The notes: generated by a model from the letters alone, not told the origin. DNA of 64,000 nucleotides from Verrucomicrobium spinosum DSM 4136 = JCM 18804 (GCF_000172155.1 NZ_ABIZ01000001.1:3939105-4003104), one strand, 5' to 3'. Shown: positions 1 to 9,714, numbered from the stretch's first letter. Translations and numbers: made by a program.

Positions 1-464
1 ATCCCGACATGCCGGCAAGGGTGGGGCCCGGAGTGGAGACCATCCTGCAGGACTGCTCCCAAACTTGGCAACTGCCGGACAATTCTTTGGACGTGATTTT
101 CACGAGCAACTTCTTTGAGCATCTGCTGACCAAGGATGCCTTGCGCCGCACGCTCATCGAGGGACTGCGGTGCCTGAAGCCTGGGGGAAAGATCATCGCC
201 CTGGGGCCCAACATCCGGGCGCTGCATGGGACCTACTGGGACTTCTGGGATCACTACCTCGCCCTGAGTGACCGGACTATGACGGAGGTGCTCACGCTGA
301 CGGGGTATGCAGTGGAGCGGGCGGTGCCCCGCTTTCTGCCGTACTCCATGTCTCTGGGGATGACACCGCCGGTGGTGCTGGTGGGCCTGTACCTGAAGCT
401 GCCCTTCCTGTGGCGCTTTTTTGGGAAGCAGTTTCTGGTGGTGGCGCGGAAGCCGGTAGAGTGA
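1..464 (+). CDS. Class I SAM-dependent methyltransferase, C-terminal part (cut by window edge)
   Basis: The reading frame is open through the first base of the window, so the N-terminus, including the glycine-rich SAM loop, lies outside. The visible part has the acidic-loop region LDVIFTSNFFEHL and the post-motif segment LKPGGKIIALGPN, both typical of the Methyltransf_11 fold. It ends with a hydrophobic stretch around 340-420 (PPVVLVGLYLKLPFLW) that may sit against the membrane. Such proteins usually modify small molecules, sugars or lipids. The substrate cannot be told from this fragment. The next gene is convergent, 75 bases away. Confidence 0.8.
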   Translation, partial: PDMPARVGPGVETILQDCSQTWQLPDNSLDVIFTSNFFEHLLTKDALRRTLIEGLRCLKPGGKIIALGPNIRALHGTYWDFWDHYLALSDRTMTEVLTLTGYAVERAVPRFLPYSMSLGMTPPVVLVGLYLKLPFLWRFFGKQFLVVARKPVE

Positions 465-538
465 GCTTGCTGGCGAGCAGATGTGACGTGTCCTACTTGG
501 GGAAGCCTGGCCTCGGCATGAGGCTTTCCGCTTGGCGT

Positions 539-2344
539 CTATTTTGTCTCGCCCGGGCGTTTCGACCGGGTATCACACGTTGCTCTGGCTCTCAGGTACT
601 CAGAACCGGTCAGGGGTTTGCCATCATCGTCTTTGACGATGAAGACGGACCACTGATCGTCGCCAGGTGGATAGGTCTCGATGAGACCGTGTCCGCCAGG
701 TGGAATTTCCTGAACCTGGGTCGCCCAGTGAGGTGGGCGAATCGCTGTGGGGGCGGTGGCGCAGAGGCCGGGCATCATGCTTGCGAGCGTGACGGCAGCG
801 AGTCCCTGTAGAAGGCGCAGACGTGAGGAGAAGAGGGTTGCCAGTGCAATCACGATGAGGGCATAGGGTATGACATAGTAGCGTTCTCCACCGAGCCAGG
901 AGCGGCTCGTGCCCTCGGATCGAGCCCATCCTGCTGCTGCGAAGAGTGCTGCGAAGGCCAGCATCCAGACGAAACGGGCGCGTCCCGGTTGCCCGCCCTT
1001 CCAGAAGAAAAGGCCACTCGTGAGGAGCAGCAGCAGTCCGCCAGCGAGAACGGTTCCCCAGAGTTCCGCCTGGCCTGAGGACCATGCGACAGGCTTGCCG
1101 AAGAGGCCCAACGCAAAATCCGCCACCCAGGGGAGCAGCGCGCCCTGTGCGGTGGCAGGTGTGGCGGGATGGTAGTCTGTCACGGTCAAGACGGCCATCT
1201 GGGTGCTGGCCGCAATGACTTGCGAGAGGGCCAGGATGATATCGAACCGGGTGCGACTGTGCCACGCCCGCCAGATCATGGCGGGCAGGGTAATGATGGC
1301 AAAGGGGCCTGAGAGTGCGGCGGCTGAGGCGATCACGATCAAGAAAATCTGTCCTCCGACATGGGCAGGCCTGGGGGCCGGGTGGACGGCCAGCAGAGCA
1401 AGCGCCAGGCCTGTGAACCATTGCAGATTGGTGGGAGAGTACATGAGGTACCCGCCCATGGGGGCGAACGTGAAGAAGGCCGCGACGGCGATGCGTTCAG
1501 CCCAGCTCGTCCAGGTGCCGATGAAATAGAACGTGACGCTCACCAGGCCCATCGTGATCCAGACCAAGGCCGCGGGCTGTGAATGCAGTGGGAAGATACC
1601 TCCCACCCAGGCGATCAAACGGGGGAGTACGTGGAGATAGCCCGCGTAGGGGACAACGAGGCTGCCGATGCCATAGGAGAGGTTGTCCTCAATAAAGATA
1701 GAGCCATCCTCCGCCACCAAGTAGGGGGCGCTGAGTTTTTGCCAATTGGCCGCTGCCAGGGTGGCAGAGGTGGCTGCTGCGTAGGCTGCCAGCGCTGCGG
1801 GGTGGAAGGCTACGCGCTCGAAGGCCTGAGTGGCGGCTTGCCATCCGGTCTGCATCTCCACGATGCAAGTGTTCCTCCAACGGCTGCGCCACAGGGAGGT
1901 CGTGACCACAAGGCAAGTCCCCGCCCAGGACCACCAGAGCCACGGAGGTGAGGTCCAAGGTCTGACCAAAGAGTAACCCTTTGGGCGGGATCCTGGAGCA
2001 GGGGTGACAGCGGGCCTGATGTGGAGCGAACTCTTGCGCAGGACAAAGGACGCTTCAGCTCCCGGTCGGGACAATTCGTGAATGGCCTCTCTTTTCGTAA
2101 AGCGTTTGCCATCGTGTGTGACAAAGGCGTGGCGGAGATCTGTGGGGGTGAGTGCGGGCAGGGCGTCCTTCTTTGCACGCAATAGTTCGCCACTTAAGGC
2201 AAGTCGTCCCGGCTTTAAGCTCACCGTGGAGCGGATGACCCCCAGTTGACCAAGGAGCGCTGCCAAGGGGAGACCAAACCAGACGGCGCAGATGACTGTG
2301 ATCAAGATGCGGGCGCCGAGTGCTCCCGGGAGCAGGGTCAACAT
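539..2344 (-). CDS. Large polytopic membrane protein, possibly GT-C type
   Basis: 601 residues with about ten or more hydrophobic segments. An N-terminal transmembrane pair is followed by a soluble loop of about 90 residues, then closely spaced helices to about residue 530 and a soluble tail. An acidic loop after a transmembrane segment (AEDGSIFIEDNLSYG, about residues 215-230) followed by a helix-rich core resembles the layout of GT-C glycosyltransferases, but no diagnostic family motif was recognised, so function is open. The ATG at 2344 follows a pyrimidine-rich leader with no Shine-Dalgarno. It could be transcribed with the upstream kinase/receiver pair. Confidence 0.6.
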   Translation of the reverse strand: MLTLLPGALGARILITVICAVWFGLPLAALLGQLGVIRSTVSLKPGRLALSGELLRAKKDALPALTPTDLRHAFVTHDGKRFTKREAIHELSRPGAEASFVLRKSSLHIRPAVTPAPGSRPKGYSLVRPWTSPPWLWWSWAGTCLVVTTSLWRSRWRNTCIVEMQTGWQAATQAFERVAFHPAALAAYAAATSATLAAANWQKLSAPYLVAEDGSIFIEDNLSYGIGSLVVPYAGYLHVLPRLIAWVGGIFPLHSQPAALVWITMGLVSVTFYFIGTWTSWAERIAVAAFFTFAPMGGYLMYSPTNLQWFTGLALALLAVHPAPRPAHVGGQIFLIVIASAAALSGPFAIITLPAMIWRAWHSRTRFDIILALSQVIAASTQMAVLTVTDYHPATPATAQGALLPWVADFALGLFGKPVAWSSGQAELWGTVLAGGLLLLLTSGLFFWKGGQPGRARFVWMLAFAALFAAAGWARSEGTSRSWLGGERYYVIPYALIVIALATLFSSRLRLLQGLAAVTLASMMPGLCATAPTAIRPPHWATQVQEIPPGGHGLIETYPPGDDQWSVFIVKDDDGKPLTGSEYLRARATCDTRSKRPGETK

Positions 2345-2466
2345 GGGGAAAGGGGAGGTCCAGGAAACGGGGCTGTCTAAGGCAGGGCGGGCATGGAGGT
2401 CACGATGAGCGCGGTACGTGTATGGCCGAGGTGGGAGGTGTGGTCAACTGCGGCCTGAATGAGGGG

Positions 2467-2907
2467 TCAGTTTTTTGGCAATTCGCCATGCATCACCCGA
2501 TGGATGGCCTGGACGAGCGAGTGGGAGGTGATGGGCTTGTCCAAGCACTCCGCCACACCGAGGCGCGTGCATTCGTCCTTTGTCTCCTGAGTCCAGTACG
2601 CGCTCATGATGAGCACTGGCAGGCTTGGGTGCGTGCTTTTGATGACACTGAGAATGAACTTGCCGCTTGTCACAGGCATGCGCAGATCGGTCAGGACGAC
2701 GTCGAATCCCAGATTCGGATCCGACATGAGTGCCATGGCTTCTGCCGTCGAGCAGGCAGAGCATACCTGGGCTCCGGCACGGCTGAGCACCTTGGTCACG
2801 GCGCGCAGCATGGGCAGGTCGTCATCCACCACCAGCAGTCTGTATGGGGCACGGGTGAGTGAGGCAGTCTGGTCAACAGGCAGGGGAAGGCTGGACATGG
2901 AGTTCAT
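2467..2907 (-). CDS. Single-domain response regulator (CheY-like receiver)
   Basis: Receiver domain of 146 residues without an output domain. The acidic pair is in LLVVDDDLPM, the phospho-acceptor Asp in VVLTDLRMP, the conserved Thr/Ser position in LIMSAY and the Lys in CLDKP. The start is taken at ATG 2907 (a second in-frame ATG is at 2898). Longer readings would run inside the kinase gene. It overlaps the 3' end of the kinase by 35 bases, which implies translational coupling. It probably takes phosphate from that kinase and acts by protein contact, not DNA binding. Confidence 0.8.
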   Translation of the reverse strand: MNSMSSLPLPVDQTASLTRAPYRLLVVDDDLPMLRAVTKVLSRAGAQVCSACSTAEAMALMSDPNLGFDVVLTDLRMPVTSGKFILSVIKSTHPSLPVLIMSAYWTQETKDECTRLGVAECLDKPITSHSLVQAIHRVMHGELPKN

Positions 2908-4156
2908 GGGATGATGAGGCTTGGGGATTGAAGTGATCGAGTGAGAGCGAGGGAGGTGAAGTCGATGGGGAGAGAGCTTGATCCGGCAGGAGGGGCAGCG
3001 TGATGGTGAACGTGGTCCCTGATCCGGGGATGCTCTGGCAGGAGAGTTCTCCATCATGCTCGGCGATGATCTGGTGGGACAGCGCCAGGCCAAGTCCGGT
3101 GCCATTGGCCTTGGTCGTGAAGAAAGGGGTGAAAAGGCTGGGCAGGTCCTCCTTGCGGATGCCGCAACCGGTGTCTGTCACGGTGATCTGCAGTGCAGTC
3201 CCAGACTGCCGGGTGGCCACGCGCAGCACGCCGCCTGCGGGCATGGCGTCCCGCGCGTTCAATACGAGATTGAGCAGGACCTGCCATAGCTGCACCGCAT
3301 CGATGTTGGCGGTACGCACTTGCGGATCGTAGCTCTTGATGAGGCGCACATGGGCCTTGCCCAGTTCGGGCAGGAGCAGGGCGAGCTTCTCATCCAGGAA
3401 AGTGTGCAAACAATGGGGGGCCGGCATCACCTTGGGCAGCCGCGCAAATCCGAGGTAGTCCCGCACGACCTTCTCGACACGTTCCACCTCGGCACGGATC
3501 TGATCCACCAGGGCGTGGGCTTCATGCGGCGTATGGGTTGCTGGAGTGGGGGCGCTGCTGGCAAGCTCGGTCACCTCGCAGGCCAGAAGGTCGAGGTTAA
3601 GGGAAATAGCTCCCAGGGGATTGCGCACTTCGTGGGCCACCTGCGCCGCCATGGTGCCTACTTGCGCCAGTCGTTCCGCCCGTAGTCGTGCCAGCTCCGC
3701 ATCGTGACGTCGCGTCATTTCCTCCCGCAGCTGACTCGTCCTCAGGCGCACCCTCCGTTCCAGAGAGTTCATCATGTCATGGAGGGCGGACAGCAACAGG
3801 GCCACCATGAGGAACACCGTCAGAAACATGAGTGCATTCCAGAGCAGGCTGGATTGCCGGGCATGAATGCCGCCGATTCCGACTTCCGCGGCGAGCCAGG
3901 TGCAGGCGGAGAGCAAGCTGAACGCCATGCCCCAGCGCCGCCCTGCGACCCATACGACAAGAGACACTGGCAGCAGGTAGAGCGCCACCACCTGGCACTC
4001 CTGCCCTGTGAAGTAGTCCAGTGCGCCAATTGCCACGGTGAGCAGCGTGGCCAGACCAAGAGCAATCGCAGGGCGCTTGAGGGCTTTCTTCACCGTGTTC
4101 ATCACTGATGATAAACTGCCACGAAAGTCGTGTTTGGACCGTTCGCCGGTGCCCAT
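2873..4156 (-). CDS. Membrane-bound sensor histidine kinase
   Basis: 427 residues. The first ~135 residues contain about five hydrophobic segments with very short loops, so the sensor probably sits in the membrane. A coiled segment leads into a HisKA domain with phospho-acceptor His in QVAHEVRNPLG, then an HATPase domain with the N box (NLVLNARDAMP), G1 (DTGCGI), F box (FTPFF) and G2 (GTGLGLAL). The start is uncertain: ATG 4156 gives the longest frame, and ATG 4102 just before the first hydrophobic segment is equally likely. It is co-transcribed with the overlapping receiver gene downstream. The signal sensed is unknown. Confidence 0.8.
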   Translation of the reverse strand: MGTGERSKHDFRGSLSSVMNTVKKALKRPAIALGLATLLTVAIGALDYFTGQECQVVALYLLPVSLVVWVAGRRWGMAFSLLSACTWLAAEVGIGGIHARQSSLLWNALMFLTVFLMVALLLSALHDMMNSLERRVRLRTSQLREEMTRRHDAELARLRAERLAQVGTMAAQVAHEVRNPLGAISLNLDLLACEVTELASSAPTPATHTPHEAHALVDQIRAEVERVEKVVRDYLGFARLPKVMPAPHCLHTFLDEKLALLLPELGKAHVRLIKSYDPQVRTANIDAVQLWQVLLNLVLNARDAMPAGGVLRVATRQSGTALQITVTDTGCGIRKEDLPSLFTPFFTTKANGTGLGLALSHQIIAEHDGELSCQSIPGSGTTFTITLPLLPDQALSPSTSPPSLSLDHFNPQASSSHELHVQPSPAC

Positions 4157-4611
4157 CTTGAGTAGGCGCTATGCCTATTGCGCGGGTTGCAATTCGTAAC
4201 GTGAGACGTCCGTTGGGGTGTCCATGGAGATTGCCGGATGGAGGGGGGTGTTGGGGGCAACACGTTGTTGTTTCCCCCGGCAAACGATGGTCGTAAACTG
4301 GAGTGAGGGTTTTAGGTAAGTATCTTTCTATGGCGTCTGTGGTGATGAACGCTTGGAATTTCATGAACCCCGCGTCGTGGCGGAATTCTTGAAAAAATCC
4401 CGCCTCTCCATCGCCCCGCTGGCCGCGTACGGGTGCAAGGGTGGTGCCAGACACTTATTCACATTTTCACGTCGGGAGGTGTGACTTGCAGCGGGTGCGG
4501 CCCTCGTGAGCCAGTCCTGCATCTTTTCGTGACGACAGACTGCCGCAGGACTTGCATACGGCGGCCACATGGGGTACCAGATGCGCACCTGGAGCCATGC
4601 TATTTCATCCC
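4157..4611. other. Intergenic region upstream of the kinase gene
   Basis: About 455 bases with no supportable gene on either strand. It should carry the promoter for the leftward kinase/receiver pair. No strong hairpin terminator or RNA motif was seen. Confidence 0.4.
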
Positions 4612-4785
4612 ATGCAAGAGTTCAAACCCGAAGTCGTCGAAGCCCTGTTGAAACTGCCCGGTCTGGTGGGCTGGCAGGTGCGCCTCTGTGAGGCCGCGCT
4701 CTACGGCGACGAGTACTCTGAGTACGATCTGGCGGACCTCATTCAGTCCCGCTGGCGTGAGCTCATGGAGATGGGCGCAGTCTGA
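4612..4785 (+). CDS. Small hypothetical protein (57 aa)
   Basis: Acidic, probably all-helical protein (GYGDEYSEYDLADLIQ-like region: LYGDEYSEYDLADLIQSRW) lying alone between two leftward genes. ATG 4612 is preceded by a TTTCATCCC leader that matches the Shine-Dalgarno-free leaders of neighbouring genes. An alternative ATG is at 4597. The amino-acid composition looks coding, but no family was recognised. Confidence 0.4.
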   Translation: MQEFKPEVVEALLKLPGLVGWQVRLCEAALYGDEYSEYDLADLIQSRWRELMEMGAV

Positions 4786-5177
4786 TCCGGTACGCCGGTA
4801 GTTCAGAGGGGCAGTCATTCAGTGACACGGTGAGCCAGCGGTGTCGTTGGGGAATCCCGTCCCGGCATTCGCGGGCCTGTGTGATGGCGGTCGGTGTTGT
4901 AGGTGGGAACCGTGCACGCTTCCGGTGGCCCCTTGTCATCGAGCTCATTCATCCGGCAGAGTTCCATAGGGATCTCGGTATCGAGGTCATGTGGGCGGCG
5001 AGCCAGCTGCCGGTGTAGCCGCCGCCGGAGAGGGGCAAGGCAGATGCGGTGCGTCAAGCTGGCTGGAGGCTGGTGATGCAGGGTGAATGACCGGTTCGAG
5101 GATAGAGTTCGGTGATGAAAAACGGCTGCTGGGGATGAGGAAAATACGGCGGGCGCAGACGACCCTGGTCGCGTCGT
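4786..5177. other. Intergenic region, nothing recognised
   Basis: About 390 bases between the small rightward gene and the 3' end of the protease-nuclease gene. Open frames here have no coding character. No terminator hairpin with a T-tract was found. Confidence 0.35.
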
Positions 5178-7598
5178 TCAACCGCGGCTGCGTCGGCGTG
5201 TGGGGGGCGGGCTGCCCGGATCCCCGGTGGCGGCTGTGGGTCGGCGGCGGGGGCGGGGACACTGGGGGGCGATCTCTGGTGCGGCAGCAGGTTGGTGGGT
5301 GTCTGCTGCGTGAAGATTGGCGGGGAAAGTGAGGGTGCCGCCCAAGGCCGTCTCAAGCTCCGCCACGGAGACCTGGTGGGGCCGCCAAGTGGCGGTAACA
5401 TCGAACTCCAAGAGAACGCTGCTGAGGTCCTGGCGCAAGATGAAGGCGAAGACCTCGAGCCGGTTGTCCCTGCGGGCAATGATCATCTTCCAATAGCGTT
5501 GCGGGATTTTTACCCGGAGCATGCGGCCCTCTTCATCCCGGCCGCTGAAGGTGCGGTCGTCGTCGTCATGGGTGCCGTCTTCGTCAAAGACCGGGCCGGC
5601 AAAGATGCAGTAGCGCTCCTGCTTGCCCTGCCGCTGGACCTCGTTCTCCAGGTCGCCCCAGATGCCGTCGGAGCCTGACTGGTTAAATCCTTTAACCTGG
5701 GGTGTGCAGTTGGTGAGGTGGAAGGTGTCGCCGTTGGCACGCTGGACCTCGGCGTAGTCATAGCCCCAGCAGACGTCGTCACGGCGGACGACGTGGCCCT
5801 TGTCAAAGGCACCGCGATCCTCGGTGTAAAAGCTGTCGGGGACCTGATAGCGCGGCTCCATGCGGCGGTCGATGACCCACTTCTCCGCGATGATGTCGCG
5901 GCCTTCCATCGGGAAGCCGTTGAGGGCTTTGCGGCCGTAGTCGCGGCCTTCCTCGGGCCTGCGGCTGACTCCGTTCCAGTCCACGTTGGAGGCGGTGAGG
6001 AGGGCGAGCCGTCGCGTCTTGTGCATGAAGACGCTGAAGTGCTCATACTTGAGCTCATGTTCGCCGCCGTCCGCCTCCCTCACAGGGGCGGCGATGTCAT
6101 CGGTGGGGATGGGAAGTTCGACAACGAGCGCAGGATTCTCGGGCTCGCCCTCGTCCATGAGGAACCAGGTGTTGAAGCCGGTGCGATTTTCGTACTGGTC
6201 ATCGATTTTGGGTTCGAGGTAAACGAGGCGCTCCACGAGGGCGGTCTCAGCCGGTGGAGGTCCTGGGGCCGGCAGGGGCGGCGGTGCGGGCGCGGGCGCG
6301 GGCGCAGCGGGAGCGGCTTTGACAAGAGCGGCGGGCAGGATGAGGGGCTGGCCGTAGAGGCTGAGGCGGAGATCCAGGTTCACAGGAAGCTGGAGGCCAT
6401 GGCCCTGGGGAGGGGGGAGGAGGTGGGACCCGTTGCTGGCTGATGTGGGAACAGGTGGGGTGGCATCTGTGCGGTTTTCGAGCAACCTTTCCAGGGGACT
6501 CGCGCCGGCATGGCGGAAGGCTCGGGAGAGGACATCATCGCTGCCTTCCATCGCGGCCTTGAGCTCGGTGATGTGCCCATTTTGGTCTGGCAGGGTGAGC
6601 AGGGCGGCACAGATGCGGGAAATGCGGATGCCAGCGTTGGAGGTCCAGTCCACCAGGGAGTCGTCGAGACCTTCGATGCTGGCCACCTTGCGGCCGTCCT
6701 TGAGAATGTAGAGGCCTTGGGCATCCCGGCGGGCGCGGCCGGCATGGTGGAGCGCGGCGATGAGGAAGGAGTCATTGAGCACGGGCGAGCCGGAGGAGCC
6801 CTGGGCGGTGTCGCTCTTGTACAGGAGTGCGTCGGGCTCATCGGTGCTGATGCACTGGTTCTCCCGGATGGCGAACTGACGGCGGGCCCCGCCGGGGTGC
6901 TGGATGATGGTGAGCCATTCGTCCTTTCCCACCTTGCCGGTGGTGGGGATGAGCCGGTGATAGCCAAAGGAGGACAGGGGTCTGCCCTCCGTGACGGAGG
7001 TGGGTTCTACAGAAACAACTGCAAAGTCGAGCCCCTGAAAGCTGTGGAAGAAGAGGTCGGGCCGGAGCCGGAAGGTGAAAAAGGGCTCGGGATTGCCGGC
7101 AACGTCGTCCCGGTAGTTGAACTCGGCGACTGACTCCACTGCGGCGGCGGCGGTGGGGAAGACGTGCCAGTTGGTGAGGAGGAGCCGCGGCGAGATCATG
7201 AAGCCGGTGGCAAAGCCCTTGCCAAGGGGCGAACGGACATTGAGCCGGGCGACGGGCTGGGCGGCCAGGAGGGCACGCAGGAGGTAAAACTCGTCAACCA
7301 GATCATTGGTGCCGAGGATGCGCTCCTGCTCACTCTTGGAAGGAGTGACGCCGCCGACCGAGAGATAGGCGGCGCGGCGGGCGATGGTGCGCATGCCCGG
7401 CGGCGCGCTCGTGCCGGAAGTGATGACAGGTGAGCCGCCCGCATAGGATGCCGCTGGGGCAGCGGCCGCGGTGGCGAACTCTGCGCCTGGGGCGGTAGGG
7501 GTGGTGGGTGACGCTACCGACGGGGGCGCTGGCGGAGGGACAGGCACGGACTGGAGGCGCTGCTCGGCAGCGGCAATGGTAGCGCGGGGCAGTTTCAT
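5178..7598 (-). CDS. Trypsin-like serine protease fused to DNA/RNA non-specific endonuclease
   Basis: 806 residues. After a short helical start (KLPRATIAAAEQRL) and a Pro/Ala-rich linker comes a chymotrypsin/V8-fold protease at about residues 110-310 with all three catalytic positions: His in TNWHV, Asp in GLDFAVV, Ser in AQGSSGSPV. A second Pro/Ala linker (about 400-450) leads to a NUC1/Serratia-type nuclease at about 460-740, with the DKGH version of the DRGH catalytic motif (FDKGHVVRRDD) and the metal-binding Asn region (TNCTPQ). The tail is Pro/Arg-rich. ATG 7598 is chosen because the MKLPRATIAAAEQ start resembles related protease-nuclease proteins. A longer form from 7709 is possible. 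No signal peptide is evident, which suggests a cytoplasmic protein, perhaps a protease-controlled nuclease used in defence or cell killing. That role is inference. Confidence 0.88.
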   Translation of the reverse strand: MKLPRATIAAAEQRLQSVPVPPPAPPSVASPTTPTAPGAEFATAAAAPAASYAGGSPVITSGTSAPPGMRTIARRAAYLSVGGVTPSKSEQERILGTNDLVDEFYLLRALLAAQPVARLNVRSPLGKGFATGFMISPRLLLTNWHVFPTAAAAVESVAEFNYRDDVAGNPEPFFTFRLRPDLFFHSFQGLDFAVVSVEPTSVTEGRPLSSFGYHRLIPTTGKVGKDEWLTIIQHPGGARRQFAIRENQCISTDEPDALLYKSDTAQGSSGSPVLNDSFLIAALHHAGRARRDAQGLYILKDGRKVASIEGLDDSLVDWTSNAGIRISRICAALLTLPDQNGHITELKAAMEGSDDVLSRAFRHAGASPLERLLENRTDATPPVPTSASNGSHLLPPPQGHGLQLPVNLDLRLSLYGQPLILPAALVKAAPAAPAPAPAPPPLPAPGPPPAETALVERLVYLEPKIDDQYENRTGFNTWFLMDEGEPENPALVVELPIPTDDIAAPVREADGGEHELKYEHFSVFMHKTRRLALLTASNVDWNGVSRRPEEGRDYGRKALNGFPMEGRDIIAEKWVIDRRMEPRYQVPDSFYTEDRGAFDKGHVVRRDDVCWGYDYAEVQRANGDTFHLTNCTPQVKGFNQSGSDGIWGDLENEVQRQGKQERYCIFAGPVFDEDGTHDDDDRTFSGRDEEGRMLRVKIPQRYWKMIIARRDNRLEVFAFILRQDLSSVLLEFDVTATWRPHQVSVAELETALGGTLTFPANLHAADTHQPAAAPEIAPQCPRPRRRPTAATGDPGSPPPTRRRSRG

Positions 7599-8171
7599 GG
7601 AGAAAGGCGTGCAGGGGGAGGATTGCTGGCTGGTGGCTGCTACGATGGCAAGCCACGTGGGGAGCGGCTGGGAGGTGACACAACAACTGTGGAACCCTGC
7701 TCTGTGCATGGTGGCAGAGCAGGCCTGACGATGAACGTGCAGCGGGCGGAGCGAGAGCCCTCAGGGAACGGGGCTCATGAAGGCTCTCGTCAAAGTTACA
7801 CGAACGTCAGAAGCGCATGAGGCGCTGTTAACTTAAAAAGGTGGGAGTTGAGTTGGCGAAAGGCAGGGCGTGGACGTCACCATGTCACATCGCTTGTCTT
7901 CAGTATTTGAGGTCCCGGAGTCGGGCGAAGATCGTTCACGCCCGGGCCAGGTCAAGTGAATGAGTGATGCCAAGTGGCAATGAGAGTTTAGGGGTGGCTG
8001 GAGAAAAGCAGGCTGACGTGTCCGTCGGAACTCCGCTCTGGGGAAGACATGCGAGAGTCTCCAAACTTCCGGGTTTGCGGATGCTTTGGAAAACTCAGCC
8101 ACACGTCGCAGCAGCGCCGCTTCCGCCTTGAAGTCTCACGTTTGGGCATGCAGGTTGGGTTGCACGATACT
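7599..8171. other. Intergenic region between divergent genes
   Basis: About 570 bases separating the leftward protease-nuclease gene from the rightward 8172 gene. It must hold both promoters, but no convincing -35/-10 pair or operator was picked out by eye, and no coding frame is convincing. Confidence 0.35.
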
Positions 8172-8612
8172 ATGGATCCCGCCCACCTTGCCACCTCAGA
8201 GGCTGACGACTTCGATGCCGAGCGCCTCCTCCACGCGCTCGTCCAGTCCGGCGATGAGGTGTCTCTCAAGGCTGCCTGCTGGGCCATTCTCACTGCGGAG
8301 TGCTTCCCACCGCGATTAGGGGCGGCCTATGCTGCGGTGCAGCAGGTGGATGCTCATGCTGGATGGCGGGAGGAGTTCTGGGGCCGCATTCTGAGCGGTG
8401 CGGGAGGGTGGACTTCCGCTCAGTTGGCCAACTGGTTGAGCGGACACTACTACTTCGCCTACACCGCGGGTGACTTTGAGAAGTTCGTTGAACTCACTTC
8501 CTCCATCGCGTCAATCCAGGACCGACGCTGTGTCGCCGTCATGCTCTTCACCTGGCGGCGTTTGGGGCGAGATGAGGCACGAGTCTGTGAGTTTATTGAT
8601 GCCGCCATTTAG
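8172..8612 (+). CDS. Hypothetical helical protein (146 aa)
   Basis: Start set at ATG 8172 (MDPAHLATSEADDFDAERL), where acidic, helix-rich coding composition begins. The frame extends upstream to 8049, but that part looks non-coding. The protein looks like a short alpha-helical repeat protein (LLHALVQSGDEVSLKAACWA, then a Trp-rich middle). No signal peptide, membrane segment or known catalytic motif. It is next to the protease-nuclease gene and divergent from it. No family recognised. Confidence 0.5.
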   Translation: MDPAHLATSEADDFDAERLLHALVQSGDEVSLKAACWAILTAECFPPRLGAAYAAVQQVDAHAGWREEFWGRILSGAGGWTSAQLANWLSGHYYFAYTAGDFEKFVELTSSIASIQDRRCVAVMLFTWRRLGRDEARVCEFIDAAI

Positions 8613-8834
8613 GCGGGCGGGCGCACTGACCTGTACAATGGCCCGGCGCCGCCCGCGCCTGCCGTGGTTCAAGGTATCAATAACGCGGTTGGCTTTGGTG
8701 CTCAGGTCCCTGGCTTCTTCAGGCTGTCCAGGTTTTATCACGCCATTGTGGAGTGCCAGAGCAGCCTTGAAAAGGAAAGTTCTGGCGAACAGGAGTGCTT
8801 GACTCTGGGGTTGCGGGATGGTTGCGGCGGTAAG

Positions 8835-9608
8835 CTATGCTCCAAACCGGGTCGGGTACAGTTTCTCCAGGGCTATGCGGCTCGCGGACATGCGGTTTTC
8901 CACCCCCAGTTTGGGGTAGATGCGCTCCAGGTGGACCCGGACCGTGCCAGGGGAGATATTTAGGATGGTCGCCGTATCCGCGTTGGTCTTCCCTTCTGAG
9001 ATCCAATAGAGCACTTCCTGTTCGCGAGGCGTCAGCCCAAGACCCACCAGGCGGTCAGGAGAGGGGGCGCAAGACCCTGACCCGGGTGGGTTCAACATCA
9101 AGAGGTTGCGCAGGTGGGGCAAAAGCAGCGTGAAAAGGAGCCGGTCTCGCTCCGTGAAATTGCGCTTCTCGCGGATGACGCATCCCTGGAAAAGCTCTCC
9201 CCCTGGCAGACGCAGATCCACGCCCAGATCGTCTTCCAGACGCACGGATCCGCGGTCCACATTGTACAGATCCGTACGCTGCCAGCGGGCCTGACTCAGA
9301 AAGTCGGAGACGCTCAGCACTTCGCCGCGCGGCCCCGATTGCAGACGCGGATGCGATTGCAAGAGCCGGAATTGCTCCGGGCTCCAGTCGAAGGCGCCGT
9401 GTTCAGAGAGGGCAAACCCCGGCGCTTTCTCTGGCAAAGCCGGGCTAAGACAGGCTGCTGCCACTGTCCCACCCACCACGGTCGCCAGCGTGCGGGCAAT
9501 CACGGGCAGCGGCTCTTCTCTCAGTGCGCCTGCATAGAGCGCCGCCACATGATCATTGAACCGACGGCATTCAGCCGCGGACAAGGCAGGTGGAGAGGGG
9601 AGGTTCAT
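8835..9608 (-). CDS. LuxR-family transcriptional regulator
   Basis: 257 residues. The C-terminal ~60 residues form a GerE/LuxR helix-turn-helix (LTPREQEVLYWISEGKTN, then TVRVHLERIYPKLGVENR). The N-terminal ~180 residues resemble no receiver or autoinducer domain I can name and may bind a ligand. It lies 106 bases downstream of the metallo-beta-lactamase-fold gene in the same direction, so the two could share a transcript. A second LuxR protein at 40923 has a similar C-terminus but an unrelated sensor. Confidence 0.8.
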   Translation of the reverse strand: MNLPSPPALSAAECRRFNDHVAALYAGALREEPLPVIARTLATVVGGTVAAACLSPALPEKAPGFALSEHGAFDWSPEQFRLLQSHPRLQSGPRGEVLSVSDFLSQARWQRTDLYNVDRGSVRLEDDLGVDLRLPGGELFQGCVIREKRNFTERDRLLFTLLLPHLRNLLMLNPPGSGSCAPSPDRLVGLGLTPREQEVLYWISEGKTNADTATILNISPGTVRVHLERIYPKLGVENRMSASRIALEKLYPTRFGA

Positions 9609-9714
9609 GGAGCGTAGTCGGTGAAGGGGCGCATAAGAGAGCAGAACTTCGGCGGCGGGAAAGGGGAATGTGCCGGTGCGTCAGTGCGTCAGGCTGGGCC
9701 CTCCCGTGCCAGGC

